In this document: piece after piece, positions 9,383 to 17,686 of the stretch
Numbering within the stretch: position 1 is the stretch's first letter
Layout: every line of letters starts with the position of its first letter
DNA from: [Clostridium] clostridioforme AGR2157
GTDB taxonomy: Bacteria; Bacillota; Clostridia; Lachnospirales; Lachnospiraceae
Reading direction: 5' to 3'
DNA: 64,000 nucleotides
Assembly: GCF_000424325.1 (NCBI RefSeq)
Contig: NZ_AUJR01000014.1
Span: forward strand, 34,226 to 98,225
The notes under the pieces: model-generated
The model's input: only the letters and a program-made list of their open reading frames with translations
Database searches by the model: none
What the model was told of the DNA's origin: nothing
Position numbers and translations under genes: made by a program

Positions 9383-9856
9383 ATGAATTTAAAGAAAGAA
9401 GTGAGTGTGGCCAAAATAGCAAAGGATGTAGAAGATTTATTCCGCGGAGGTTTCTTCTGTTCAGAGGCAGTTGTCTGTTCCATCCGCAGCAATTTTGAGA
9501 TGGATGTACCGGAGGAGGTCATTGCCATGGCATCCGGATTCCCCATTGGAATCGGGCGCTCCAAGTGCCTGTGCGGAGCCGTGTCTGGCGGCGTCATGGC
9601 CATTGGTCTTGTATTCGGCCGCACGGTCCAGAAGGATCCCCAGGTGGAACAGACTTTGGCCCTGTCCAAGGAGCTTCACGACTGGTTCAAGGAGGCCAAC
9701 GGTAAGAATGCGCTGTGCTGCCGGATTCTCACAAAGGAATTTGACATGGGAGCTGGGGAGCATAAGGAACAGTGTATCCATTTTACGGGTCTGGTGGCAG
9801 GCAAGGTAGCCGAGATGATTATAAGGGAAAAGGGACTTACGAATATTGACGAATAG
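9383..9856 (+). CDS. C_GCAxxG_C_C family cysteine-rich protein
   Basis: A 157-residue protein with the family pattern of spaced cysteines: Cys26 in FFCSEAVV, Cys62 and Cys64 in the CLCGAVSGG core, Cys112-Cys113, and Cys131. The family is thought to be redox-active or metal-binding, often beside oxidoreductases; the function is not settled. The start at 9383 has a perfect AAAGGAGGG site. It is followed after 12 bases by a TDT-type transporter gene, so the two are probably one operon ending at the terminator at 10889. No signal peptide is seen, so it is probably cytoplasmic. Confidence 0.85.
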   Translation: MNLKKEVSVAKIAKDVEDLFRGGFFCSEAVVCSIRSNFEMDVPEEVIAMASGFPIGIGRSKCLCGAVSGGVMAIGLVFGRTVQKDPQVEQTLALSKELHDWFKEANGKNALCCRILTKEFDMGAGEHKEQCIHFTGLVAGKVAEMIIREKGLTNIDE

Positions 9857-9868
9857 GAGCGTACGCTG

Positions 9869-10780
9869 ATGATAAAGAAAATACCTCTTCCGGCCACAGG
9901 CGTCATGCTGGGCATGGCTGCCCTGGGAAATCTGCTCCAGCCTTATTCTGAAGGAGTTCGCCTTCTGTGCGGGGCTGTATCCCTGATTCTGGGGATTCTG
10001 ATTGTGGTCAAAATCTTATTATACCCCGGGCAGTTTGCTGAGGACATGAAGAATCCCATCATGGCCAGTGTTTCAGGAACCTTTTCCATGGCAGTCATGC
10101 TTCTGGCAGGATATGCCAAGCCCTTCATGGGAAGCAGCGCCGTGATAATCTGGTATGCCGGCATTGGGCTGCACATTGCCCTCATAGTGTATTTTACAGC
10201 CAGATTCTTGATTCACCTTAAAATGCAGCAGGTATTTGCCAGCTATTATATTGTTTATGTGGGAATCGCAGTGGCCGGCGTCACGGCTCCGGCCTTTGAT
10301 AAACTGGCAGTGGGAACAGCAGCCTTCTGGTTCGGCTTTGCGGCAGCCCTTATACTGTTGGCATTGGTTACATACCGCTATGTGAACTTTAAGCAGGTTC
10401 CGGAACCGGCACAGCCGCTGTTTTGCATCTATACGGCGCCTGTCAGCCTTTGTCTGGCCGGATATATCCAGTCCGTGCAGCCAAAGTCACTGGGGCTGGT
10501 CCTGTTTATGCTGATTCTCAGCTCAGTCATTTACATTGCAGTGCTTATAAAGACGCCGGCATACCTGAAGATGAAGTTTTATCCCAGTTATGCAGCATTC
10601 ACTTTCCCATTTGTCATCACAGCCATTGGGCTTAAGATGGCCATGGCCTGTCTTGGCAATATGGGGCATCCAGTGCCTGCCCTGTCATACGCTGTGGACG
10701 GGGAAACCATCATAGCAGCCGTCCTTACCATCTATGCGCTGGTGAGGTATGGTATGGCTGTGCTGGGCCGGGGGCATTGA
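9869..10780 (+). CDS. TDT family (TehA/SLAC1-like) membrane transporter
   Basis: A 303-residue integral membrane protein with about ten hydrophobic segments, the topology of the tellurite-resistance/dicarboxylate transporter (TDT) family of anion channels and exporters. The proline- and glycine-marked first helix (PLPATGVMLGMAALGNLL) resembles the family start. It has an AGGAG site before the ATG at 9869 and lies 12 bases after the C_GCAxxG_C_C gene. The substrate is unknown; family members carry C4-dicarboxylates, malate, sulfite or chloride. Tellurite resistance should not be assumed. Confidence 0.82.
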   Translation: MIKKIPLPATGVMLGMAALGNLLQPYSEGVRLLCGAVSLILGILIVVKILLYPGQFAEDMKNPIMASVSGTFSMAVMLLAGYAKPFMGSSAVIIWYAGIGLHIALIVYFTARFLIHLKMQQVFASYYIVYVGIAVAGVTAPAFDKLAVGTAAFWFGFAAALILLALVTYRYVNFKQVPEPAQPLFCIYTAPVSLCLAGYIQSVQPKSLGLVLFMLILSSVIYIAVLIKTPAYLKMKFYPSYAAFTFPFVITAIGLKMAMACLGNMGHPVPALSYAVDGETIIAAVLTIYALVRYGMAVLGRGH

Positions 10781-10854
10781 CAGCCGGGGCTGGATTTGAA
10801 ATACGGATTGGGCAGAAAGGAACCCACAGGCCAGAGCTTTCCTGATATAAATGG

Positions 10855-10890
10855 AAACAGATAGATAAACAGATAGGTAAACAGGCAGAT
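10855..10890. repeat. Degenerate 12-bp tandem repeat, three copies
   Basis: Three units, 10855-10866, 10867-10878 and 10879-10890, differ at a few positions from AAACAGATAGAT. They lie just after the TDT gene and run into its terminator. No function is evident. Confidence 0.55.
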
Positions 10891-10938
10891 GCACTGAAGG
10901 ATACAAGATTATCCTCATCGTGCATATGTCTGTTTTTT
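10889..10938 (+). terminator. Rho-independent terminator after the TDT gene
   Basis: Paired segments ATGCAC/GTGCAT and AGGAT/ATCCT form an interrupted stem, followed by TCTGTTTTTTAT. It separates the 9383-10780 operon from the copper promoter. Confidence 0.65.
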
Positions 10939-10983
10939 ATTAGTAAAAATAGTAAAGATTTTCATTCCGGGGTATACTGCCTA

Positions 10984-11036
10984 TTGACAATATGCAGTTA
11001 GTGGTCTATAATTGCAATATACCCAGGTGGGGTATA
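10984..11036 (+). promoter_or_regulatory. copA promoter with CsoR-type operator
   Basis: TTGACA (10984-10989) and TATAAT (11007-11012) are both consensus, with a 17-base spacer. Immediately downstream, over the expected start of transcription, is the inverted repeat TATACCC-5-GGGTATA (11018-11036), the G/C-tract palindrome recognised by CsoR copper repressors. A matching half-site GGGGTATA lies just upstream of the -35 box. The csoR gene is encoded at 13477, so copper-relieved repression of copA is strongly suggested. Confidence 0.85.
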
Positions 11037-11053
11037 AGGAAGGAGTGAAACAT

Positions 11054-13387
11054 ATGATCACGCAGCAATATCATATAGACGGAATGTCCTGCGCCGCATG
11101 CAGCAGCGCAGTGGAGCGTGTTACGAGAAAGTTAAACGGTGTGGAGAGCAGTAATGTGAACCTGACGACCAACCGCATGGTGGTTACCTATGACGAGAGT
11201 CGGGTGACGCCTGAAATGATCTGTGAGAAGGTATCTAAGGCGGGTTTTTCCGCCAGTCTGATTGTGGAGGAAGAACAGAACAAGAAAAAGGAAGAAGAGG
11301 AATGGAAGCAGCAGGAGGAACAGTTAGAGGCTGTGAAGCGCAGGGTGATTACAGCCATCTGTTTTGCGGTGCCTTTGCTGTACATTTCCATGGGGCATAT
11401 GCTGCCCTTTACCCTGCCTTTGCCGGCGTTCATGCAGATGGATAAGAATCCGCTTAATTTTGCCCTGGCCCAGCTCATACTGACCGTACCGGTCCTTATT
11501 TGCGGACGTAAGTTCTATCTGGTGGGCATCCGTTCCCTGCTTAAGGGCAATCCCAACATGGATTCCCTGGTGGCCATTGGTACGGGAAGCGCATTTATCT
11601 ACAGCCTTGTGATGACCCTGGGCATTCCGGGAGATCACATGAAGGCCCACCAGCTGTATTATGAGTCAGCGGCAGTGGTGGTCACCCTGGTAATGCTGGG
11701 CAAGTTCATGGAGAGTCGCAGCAAGGGAAAGACATCCGAGGCTATACGCAAGCTCATGGAGCTGGCGCCGGACACAGCCCTTCTCTATGAGAACGGCACG
11801 GAGCGGGAAGTGGAGACTTCCCTGGTGGCTGTGGGACAGCATATCCTCATAAAGCCGGGCAGCCGGATACCTTTGGATGGTATACTTGTACAGGGCAGCA
11901 GCAGCGTGGACGAATCCATGCTTACCGGGGAGAGCATCCCTGTGGAGAAACAGCCGGGGGACAGCGTGATTGGTGGAAGCATGAATTACAATGGGGCCAT
12001 GGAAGTGAAAGTGACCCATGTGGGAAGCGATACCACCCTGTCCAAAATCATTAAGATGATTGAGGATGCCCAGGGCAAGAAGGCCCCTATCTCCAAGCTG
12101 GCGGATAAGGTGGCCGGATACTTTGTTCCCGCTGTCATGGGAATCGCCCTGGTGGCGGCCCTGCTGTGGTGGATTTTCGGAGGAAAGGAACTTTCCTTTG
12201 TGCTGACCATATTCGTGGCCGTCCTGGTCATTGCCTGCCCATGTGCGCTGGGGCTTGCCACTCCCACGGCCATCATGGTGGGAACCGGGGTTGGAGCCGG
12301 ACACGGCATACTGATTAAGAGCGGTGAGGCCCTGGAGATTTGTCATAAGGTGGATGCCGTCATACTGGATAAGACAGGAACCATCACAGAGGGAAAACCC
12401 AAGGTGACGGATGTAAATGTGATCAGCGGCACTGTGGTGGAACAGGTGTGGAAGCCGGAGGGCAAAGCTTCCAAGGACAGCACCAGGGAACCTCAGGCTT
12501 CTGACGATGAGAAAAAGGAGCATCTTTTGGGAATCGCTGCTTCCTGTGAACAGATGTCGGAACATCCCCTGGGCCAGGCCATTGTGCAGGCTGCCAGGGA
12601 GAAGCAGATGGAGCTGGCGATGCCCGAAGCATTTGAGAGCATCACCGGGGCAGGCATCATCACAACCTGGAAGGGATGGAAGGTGGCGGTGGGTAACCGG
12701 CGTCTCCTGGACCACCTGCATGTGCCTGTATCCCAGGATACGGAAAAGACAGCCTCAGAGTACGCCAATACAGGAAAGACCCCCATGTATGTGGTGATTG
12801 ACGGCCGGCTGGCCGGAATCGTGTGCGTGGCCGATACCATCAAGGAAACCAGCGTGGAGGCAGTGGAAAAGATAAAGGGTCTGGGTGTGGCCGTCTACAT
12901 GGTCACAGGCGATAATGAGAAAACGGCCCAGTACATCGGTAAGCTGGCCCATGTGGACCAGGTAGTGGCTGAGGTGCTTCCGGAAGACAAGGCCCAGGTC
13001 GTAAAACGGTTGCAGAATGAGGGAAAAACAGTTATGATGGTAGGTGACGGCATCAACGATGCACCTGCACTGGTCCAGGCGGACGTGGGCTGCGCCGTTG
13101 GAAACGGCAGCGATATTGCCCTGGAGTCCGGGGATGTGGTGCTGATGAAGTCTGACCTGATGGATGTCTACAGGGCTGTCAAATTGAGCAAGGCAACCAT
13201 CCGCAATATAAAGCAGAATCTGTTCTGGGCATTTTTCTACAACTCATTGGGCATCCCGGTGGCAGCCGGAGTGCTGTACCTGTTGGGAGGCCCGCTTTTA
13301 AGCCCCATGCTGGGAGGATTTGCGATGTCTCTTAGCTCAGTGTGCGTGGTGGGAAATGCCCTGAGACTCAGGAATCTGAAGCTGTAG
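11054..13387 (+). CDS. copA: Copper-exporting P1B-type ATPase
   Basis: A 777-residue ATP-driven pump that exports Cu(I) across the membrane. The start at 11054 is chosen because AAGGAAGGAG precedes it; the open frame back to 11012 has no site. One N-terminal heavy-metal domain carries GMSCAACSSAV (Cys13, Cys16). Then come eight expected membrane helices, the actuator motif TGES, the transport-site motif CPCALG, the phosphorylation motif DKTGTITEG, the HP motif in SEHPLGQAI and the hinge GDGINDAP. All the residues that define a copper pump are present. Control is by the CsoR-type operator at 11018. The gene lies 89 bases upstream of csoR. Confidence 0.97.
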   Translation: MITQQYHIDGMSCAACSSAVERVTRKLNGVESSNVNLTTNRMVVTYDESRVTPEMICEKVSKAGFSASLIVEEEQNKKKEEEEWKQQEEQLEAVKRRVITAICFAVPLLYISMGHMLPFTLPLPAFMQMDKNPLNFALAQLILTVPVLICGRKFYLVGIRSLLKGNPNMDSLVAIGTGSAFIYSLVMTLGIPGDHMKAHQLYYESAAVVVTLVMLGKFMESRSKGKTSEAIRKLMELAPDTALLYENGTEREVETSLVAVGQHILIKPGSRIPLDGILVQGSSSVDESMLTGESIPVEKQPGDSVIGGSMNYNGAMEVKVTHVGSDTTLSKIIKMIEDAQGKKAPISKLADKVAGYFVPAVMGIALVAALLWWIFGGKELSFVLTIFVAVLVIACPCALGLATPTAIMVGTGVGAGHGILIKSGEALEICHKVDAVILDKTGTITEGKPKVTDVNVISGTVVEQVWKPEGKASKDSTREPQASDDEKKEHLLGIAASCEQMSEHPLGQAIVQAAREKQMELAMPEAFESITGAGIITTWKGWKVAVGNRRLLDHLHVPVSQDTEKTASEYANTGKTPMYVVIDGRLAGIVCVADTIKETSVEAVEKIKGLGVAVYMVTGDNEKTAQYIGKLAHVDQVVAEVLPEDKAQVVKRLQNEGKTVMMVGDGINDAPALVQADVGCAVGNGSDIALESGDVVLMKSDLMDVYRAVKLSKATIRNIKQNLFWAFFYNSLGIPVAAGVLYLLGGPLLSPMLGGFAMSLSSVCVVGNALRLRNLKL

Positions 13388-13476
13388 TGTGTCTGAAAAC
13401 ACCTGCGGGTATCCGTCCGTGTCCCGGATAGGGGCGGTTCCCAGGGGGAACAGGAAGGTAAAAAGGAGAGGAATAC

Positions 13477-13782
13477 ATGAATAAGGAAGAAGGCTGCACC
13501 TGCCGCCATAAACACAGGGAAGTGTCGGAAGAACGCGGTCTCATGAACCGGCTGAACCGGATAGAGGGACAGATAAGAGGCATCAAGTCCATGGTGGAGG
13601 ATGAGCGCTACTGCGTGGACATCATCACCCAGGTGGCAGCGGTCCAGGCAGCGCTCAACAGCTTTAACAAGGTGCTTCTGGAGCGCCATATCAAGACCTG
13701 CGTGGTGGATGATATCCGCCGCGGCGACAGCGATGCCACGGTGGAGGAGCTTTGCAGGACTCTGCAGAAGATGATGAAATAA
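13477..13782 (+). CDS. csoR: CsoR-type copper-sensing repressor
   Basis: A 101-residue all-helical DUF156-family repressor. The three copper ligands of true CsoR proteins are in place: Cys46 (YCVDII), His71 and Cys75 (RHIKTCV). This separates it from RcnR (nickel) and FrmR (formaldehyde) relatives. An extra N-terminal CTCRHKH stretch could also bind metal. The ribosome site AAAAGGAGAGG precedes the ATG. It probably binds the TATACCC-5-GGGTATA operator at 11018-11036 upstream of copA and releases it when Cu(I) is bound. Being in the copA transcription unit it would control its own level. Confidence 0.94.
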   Translation: MNKEEGCTCRHKHREVSEERGLMNRLNRIEGQIRGIKSMVEDERYCVDIITQVAAVQAALNSFNKVLLERHIKTCVVDDIRRGDSDATVEELCRTLQKMMK

Positions 13783-13816
13783 CAGGAAACCTGAGATAAA
13801 GGAAACGGAAAGATAC

Positions 13817-15295
13817 ATGCAGTTTAATTCATATTTATTTTTATTATTGTTCCTTCCGGCTGTGCTGGCAGGATATTTAGGGCTGTGCCGGATGAAGCGC
13901 CATACATGGGCAAGAGGATTTTTGGCCGCCATGTCCCTGGTATTTTTCGCGTACGCGAATCCATGGTATCTGGGACTTCTTGTGGGAAGCGCGGTGTTTA
14001 ACTGGGCTGTTTCCAGGATGCTGGCAGGGAAAGAAAATAAGGAGACAGGCAAAGGGGATGGCAAGGCGGATGGCAAGACGGGCGGCAGGCCTGGCAGGAG
14101 GATGTTTCTGATATTTGGCATATTCGCCAATCTGGCCCTGCTTTTTTACTTTAAATACACGAATTTCTTTATAGAGAACCTGAACGCGTTTCTGGGAAAG
14201 GACATTGCCTTTACAAGGCTTCTCCTTCCTGTGGGAATCAGCTTTTTTACCTTCCAGCAGATTGCGTGGCTGGTTGACTCCTTCCGCATGGAGACAGGAG
14301 ATTACAGTTTTTGGGATTATTTCCTGTTTACCGTGTATTTTCCCAAGATAGCCATGGGACCGATTCTCCTGCACGGGGAGTTTATCCCACAGCTTAAGGA
14401 CCCTTCACGCCTGAAGGCGGATTCCCGGAATATGGCCCAGGGACTGATGATACTGGCCGTGGGACTGTTTAAGAAGGTCATCCTGGCGGAGTTTTTCGCG
14501 GGACCGGTAAACTGGGGGTATGCCCAGGTGGAGATTCTCAGCTCCACGGATGCGTTCCTGGTCATGCTGGCCTACACCTTCCAGCTGTATTTTGATTTCA
14601 GCGGTTACTGTGACATGGCTATGGGAATTTCCAGGATGTTTAACCTGGAACTGCCCCTTAATTTTAATTCCCCCTATAAGGCGCTGTCTCCGGTGGAATT
14701 CTGGAAGCGCTGGCACATGACCCTGACCCGTTTCCTCAGAAAATATATCTATTTTCCTCTGGGAGGAAGCAGGAAGGGAAATTTGCGCACCTATATCAAT
14801 ATTATGGCGGTATTCCTGGTAAGCGGTTTCTGGCACGGCGCTGCCTGGACCTTTATCCTGTGGGGGGCGCTTCACGGTGCTGCCCAGGTCCTTAACCGTG
14901 CCTTTAAACGGCAGTGGGAGAAGCTGCACACGGCCTTCCAGTGGATGGTCACGTTTCTTTTTGTCAACCTGACCTGGGTCATATTCCGGTCAGAGAGCAT
15001 ATCCCAGGCAAAGCTGTTTTTTAAACGGCTGCTGGATTTTGGAAACATGCAGATTAATCCGTCCTTCATGGACAGCTTTAAGATGGTGGAACTGCCGCTC
15101 TGGCTGACAGAACACCGGGTATTTACAGTGCTGGGGCTGTATGGAATCGTGCTTTGCCTGGTGATGAACGCCAGGAATATGGGCGAGACAGAGCTTCGCC
15201 CCACCTTTCTCAGGGGAGCGGGAACAGCCGTCCTTCTGGTCTGGTCGGTCCTGTCTCTGGCAGGAATATCCGGCTTCATTTATTTTGAATTTTAA
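13817..15295 (+). CDS. MBOAT family O-acyltransferase (AlgI/DltB-like)
   Basis: A 492-residue polytopic membrane protein of the membrane-bound O-acyltransferase family, which passes an acyl (often acetyl) group across the membrane to an extracellular polymer. The second conserved histidine region is clear: SGFWHGAAWTFILWGALHG; the upstream FNSPYKALSPVEFWKRWHMTL segment holds other conserved family residues. The first loop has a Gly/Lys-rich linker (KGDGKADGKTGG). It is paired with an SGNH-like partner at 15334, the usual AlgI/AlgJ arrangement. The acceptor (teichoic acid, peptidoglycan or a capsule) is unknown. It lies within the copper genes but has no obvious copper role. Confidence 0.92.
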   Translation: MQFNSYLFLLLFLPAVLAGYLGLCRMKRHTWARGFLAAMSLVFFAYANPWYLGLLVGSAVFNWAVSRMLAGKENKETGKGDGKADGKTGGRPGRRMFLIFGIFANLALLFYFKYTNFFIENLNAFLGKDIAFTRLLLPVGISFFTFQQIAWLVDSFRMETGDYSFWDYFLFTVYFPKIAMGPILLHGEFIPQLKDPSRLKADSRNMAQGLMILAVGLFKKVILAEFFAGPVNWGYAQVEILSSTDAFLVMLAYTFQLYFDFSGYCDMAMGISRMFNLELPLNFNSPYKALSPVEFWKRWHMTLTRFLRKYIYFPLGGSRKGNLRTYINIMAVFLVSGFWHGAAWTFILWGALHGAAQVLNRAFKRQWEKLHTAFQWMVTFLFVNLTWVIFRSESISQAKLFFKRLLDFGNMQINPSFMDSFKMVELPLWLTEHRVFTVLGLYGIVLCLVMNARNMGETELRPTFLRGAGTAVLLVWSVLSLAGISGFIYFEF

Positions 15296-15333
15296 TAAGG
15301 CTTATTTTGAATAAACAGCTAGGAGAGATTATA

Positions 15334-16431
15334 TTGGAGACACAAAAGCAGGAAAATGGGACAGAAAACATGGGGTATGGCAGATGGCTGTGGTTTACCA
15401 TGGGAGCCGTACTGGCCATGCTGGTTATGCTGGGCGGACTGGTGGTCTGCGTGGACCCTTTTTTCCACTACCACAAGCCCCTTGGACAGCTGGCATATCC
15501 CATTGACAGCGAACGGTACCAGAATGACGGTATCAGCCGCAATTTTACATACGACGCAGTGCTTACAGGAACATCCATGATGGAGAATTTCAAGGCCAGC
15601 CGGTTTGACAGCCTCTTCGGCGTGACATCTGTCAAAATACCATATGCGGGAGGATATTATAAGGAGGTGGACCAGGCTGTGGGCCGGGCCCTTGCCTATA
15701 ACCCCCAAGTAAGGGTGGTGTGCAGGAGCCTGGACAGGAGCTTCCTGTTTTATCCAAAGGACCAGTGGAATCCGGCAGCCCCTTCCCCGGCTTATCTGAC
15801 GGATGGAAACCCCTTCAATGATGTGAATTATATTTTTAACAAGGAAGTGATATTCGGTACCATTCCGGGCGTCTTTGCCAGGACAAGGGCAGGTGAGCAG
15901 ACCACCACCTTTGACGAATACATGCACTGGGCACCGGAGCGGGACTGGGGCAGGGAGGCTGTCTTAAAGACATATGAGCGGGAGCCGCAGAAAAATGAAA
16001 CAGCCCCTTTTACCGAAGAAGACAGCCGTATGGTCATGGAGAATCTGGAGCAGAATGTGCTGGCCACGGCGAGGGCCAATCCCCAGGTCACCTTTTACTA
16101 CTTTATTCCGCCCTACAGCATCAGCTGGTGGGACAGCGAGCTGATGGTAAAAGGGGAGTTTGAACGGCAGATGGAGGGATACCGCCTCATGGCCCGTATG
16201 CTGCTGGAGTGCAGAAATATCCGTCTCTTTGCGTTTGACGATCAGTTTGACATTACCTGCAATCTGGACCACTATATGGATGTGATTCACTACTCGGAGG
16301 ACATCGGTGATCAGCTGCTGGAATGGATGGCGGCAGGAGAGCATATGCTTACAGACGATAATGTGGACCGCTATTTTGATAGAATCACGGATTTTTATGC
16401 AAACTATGATTATGACAGTATCTATGAATGA
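15334..16431 (+). CDS. Membrane-anchored AlgJ/DHHW-like partner of the MBOAT protein
   Basis: A 365-residue protein with one N-terminal membrane helix (about residues 15-38) and a large extracytoplasmic domain. The frame opens at a TTG at 15307, but a TTG at 15334 sits six bases after AGGAGAG and is the better start. The domain begins VLTGTSMMENFK, a GTS block like the nucleophile region of SGNH/DHHW acyltransferase partners, followed by a YFIPPYS block and late acidic and His residues (FDDQFD, DVIHYSEDIGD). It probably finishes the acyl transfer started by the MBOAT protein. The family assignment rests on pattern and gene pairing. Confidence 0.75.
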   Translation: METQKQENGTENMGYGRWLWFTMGAVLAMLVMLGGLVVCVDPFFHYHKPLGQLAYPIDSERYQNDGISRNFTYDAVLTGTSMMENFKASRFDSLFGVTSVKIPYAGGYYKEVDQAVGRALAYNPQVRVVCRSLDRSFLFYPKDQWNPAAPSPAYLTDGNPFNDVNYIFNKEVIFGTIPGVFARTRAGEQTTTFDEYMHWAPERDWGREAVLKTYEREPQKNETAPFTEEDSRMVMENLEQNVLATARANPQVTFYYFIPPYSISWWDSELMVKGEFERQMEGYRLMARMLLECRNIRLFAFDDQFDITCNLDHYMDVIHYSEDIGDQLLEWMAAGEHMLTDDNVDRYFDRITDFYANYDYDSIYE

Positions 16432-16452
16432 TGAACTTCTAAGGAAATCATG

Positions 16453-16502
16453 ACAGGCGGACAGGGTGGCGTCCCTGCCGTCAGAGGGCAGGGAAGGCCT
16501 GT
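16453..16502 (+). other. Hairpin between the AlgJ-like gene and the HMA gene
   Basis: Nested arms ACAGGC/GCCTGT and CCCTGCC/GGCAGGG. There is no T-run, so it may process or stabilise mRNA rather than terminate. Confidence 0.4.
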
Positions 16503-16531
16503 TAATATAATAACAGAAAAGGAGAATGAAT

Positions 16532-16726
16532 ATGAAAACTTATAAGTGCGAGGAAATGATGTGCGATGGATGTGTGAATCGTATTAAGAAGGGACTGGAC
16601 GGAGCAGGTATTAAGAATACCGTGGAATTGTCCGTCAAGACAGTGACCATTGACGGGGATACGGACTGTGAGGCCAAGGCTGTGGAGATTTTAGACGACC
16701 TTGGATTTACCGCAGTAGAAGTGTAG
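16532..16726 (+). CDS. Small heavy-metal-associated (HMA) domain protein
   Basis: A 64-residue single HMA domain resembling CopZ copper chaperones. The metal loop reads EEMMCDGCVNR, giving a CxxC pair like that in the pump's own N-terminal domain. The start at 16532 is preferred because GGAG is seven bases away; the ATG at 16526 is too close to it. It would carry Cu(I) to CopA. It is separated from copA and csoR by the MBOAT pair but runs in the same direction. No copper operator is seen directly upstream. Confidence 0.85.
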   Translation: MKTYKCEEMMCDGCVNRIKKGLDGAGIKNTVELSVKTVTIDGDTDCEAKAVEILDDLGFTAVEV

Positions 16727-16794
16727 TACAGAACCTGTAACTGGGGGGTTTCGGAAATTATCATAATTATTTTAAAAACTTTGACAATTTATGG

Positions 16795-16823
16795 TTGACT
16801 TTCTGGAATAAATGTATTATACT
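16795..16823 (+). promoter_or_regulatory. Promoter of the tRNA cluster
   Basis: TTGACT (16795-16800), a 17-base spacer and TATACT (16818-16823) lie just before tRNA-Pro. A second TTGACA occurs at 16781 without a well-spaced -10 box. Confidence 0.75.
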
Positions 16824-16834
16824 ACCAAAGGTAT

Positions 16835-16908
16835 CGAGGCGTGGCTCAGTTTGGTAGAGCGCTGCGTTCGGGACGCAGAGGCCGCGTGTTCGAATCACGT
16901 CGCCTCGA
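16835..16908 (+). tRNA. tRNA-Pro (anticodon CGG)
   Basis: Cloverleaf: acceptor CGAGGCG/CGCCTCG, D-arm GCTC..GAGC, anticodon stem CTGCG/CGCAG with loop TTCGGGA, T-arm with TTCGAAT. The CCA end is not encoded. It is the first of three tRNAs in a row. Confidence 0.95.
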
Positions 16909-16919
16909 TTTACCTTTAA

Positions 16920-16991
16920 GGCCTGATGGTCAAGCGGCTAAGACGACGCCCTCTCACGGCGTAAACCCGGGTTCGATTCCCGGTCAGGTCA
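16920..16991 (+). tRNA. tRNA-Glu (anticodon CTC)
   Basis: Acceptor GGCCTGA/TCAGGTC (one G-U pair), anticodon stem ACGCC/GGCGT with loop CTCTCAC, T-loop TTCGATT. The CCA end is not encoded. Confidence 0.94.
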
Positions 16992-16998
16992 TGATGGC

Positions 16999-17024
16999 AA
17001 GGCTGTTGCTTAGGCAGCAGCCTT
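16999..17024 (+). other. Hairpin between tRNA-Glu and tRNA-Thr
   Basis: Eleven-base arms (AAGGCTGTTGC / GCAGCAGCCTT, one G-U pair) with a 4-base loop and no T-run; probably a tRNA-processing spacer rather than a terminator. Confidence 0.5.
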
Positions 17025-17055
17025 GTTGCATCAAAGGAATGGCAATTGCTCGGAT

Positions 17056-17128
17056 GCCACTGTAGCGCAGTTGGTAGCGCAACGCATTCGTAATGCGTGG
17101 GTCGCCGGTTCGAGTCCGGCCAGTGGCT
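17056..17128 (+). tRNA. tRNA-Thr (anticodon CGT)
   Basis: Acceptor GCCACTG/CAGTGGC, D-arm GCGC..GCGC, anticodon stem CGCAT/ATGCG with loop TCGTA centred on CGT, T-loop TTCGAGT. It ends the tRNA cluster. Confidence 0.94.
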
Positions 17129-17134
17129 TGATTG

Positions 17135-17168
17135 AAAAACCCTTGTGTCTGCAAGGGTTTTTCTTTTT
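17135..17168 (+). terminator. Terminator of the tRNA cluster
   Basis: Perfect 11-bp stem AAAAACCCTTG/CAAGGGTTTTT with a 6-base loop and a long T-rich tail. Confidence 0.9.
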
Positions 17169-17200
17169 CTTATGCGCCTTGCGGCGTACGTTTCTAATGG

Positions 17201-17609
17201 GTGAAACCTAATCCGCCTAAAGCCTATAAGAAAGTAAAATCGAACAAAGGAGCAGGCGGGGGCGATGGGATGAACGTGGATGAACTTCTACCGCTTCTCA
17301 GAGAGAACCAAGAGCAACTAATCGGTCAGATAAAGGAAGGGAAATATAAACCCAACCCAGTCCGGAGGGTAGAGATACCCAAAGAACCAAAAGGCGAGTT
17401 CAGAAAACTGGGATGACGCCCTAAAACAATGCCAGACAAATGTGAATGACGGATATGTGTACGTGGTAGACATGGACTTGGAAAAGTTCTTCGATACCGT
17501 GTGCCAGAGTAAGCTGATTGAAGTGCTGTCACGAAGTATCAAAAATGGGAGAGTAGTATCGTTAATCCATAAGTATCTTAACGGCATGGGAACATGGAAG
17601 CCGGCTTAA
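17201..17609 (+). pseudogene. Group II intron reverse transcriptase/maturase remnant
   Basis: Two pieces of an LtrA-type intron protein survive in different frames. Piece 1 (17201-17413) contains AYKKVKSNKGAGGGDGM and GKYKPNPVRRVEIPKE, typical of the RT N-terminus, and stops at TGA 17414-17416. Piece 2 (from about 17415 to the TAA at 17607-17609) contains DALKQCQTNVNDGYVYVVDMD and DLEKFFDTV. Some tens of codons expected between the pieces are missing and the frame is shifted, so an internal deletion occurred. The catalytic YADD region and the maturase domain are absent. It sits just after the tRNA terminator and is certainly inactive. Confidence 0.88.
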
Positions 17610-17655
17610 GGGCATATCCCAGTACGGCAGGGCCGTTGGCCACTTTATGTTCCAT
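17604..17655 (-). pseudogene. Possible gene start truncated by the intron remnant
   Basis: On the minus strand, after the stop of the 102-residue ORF, GAGAGGTG is followed by ATG (17655) and a short frame reading MEHKVANGPAVLGYALKPAS before it runs into intron-derived sequence. This looks like the first codons of a second gene of that operon, removed by the intron insertion or deletion. The protein is not recognised. The evidence is a good ribosome site only. Confidence 0.3.
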
Positions 17656-17686
17656 CGTGTCACCTCTCATTCGTGTCACCTCTCAT
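17655..17686. repeat. Perfect 16-bp tandem duplication
   Basis: TCGTGTCACCTCTCAT occurs at 17655-17670 and again at 17671-17686. On the minus strand each copy holds an ATGAGAGGTGACACG unit, so a ribosome-binding site and the end of the 102-residue ORF have been duplicated. Confidence 0.85.

Noticed and set aside
11666..12721. 351-residue minus-strand frame
   Set aside because: Antisense shadow of copA; no domain, no ribosome site.
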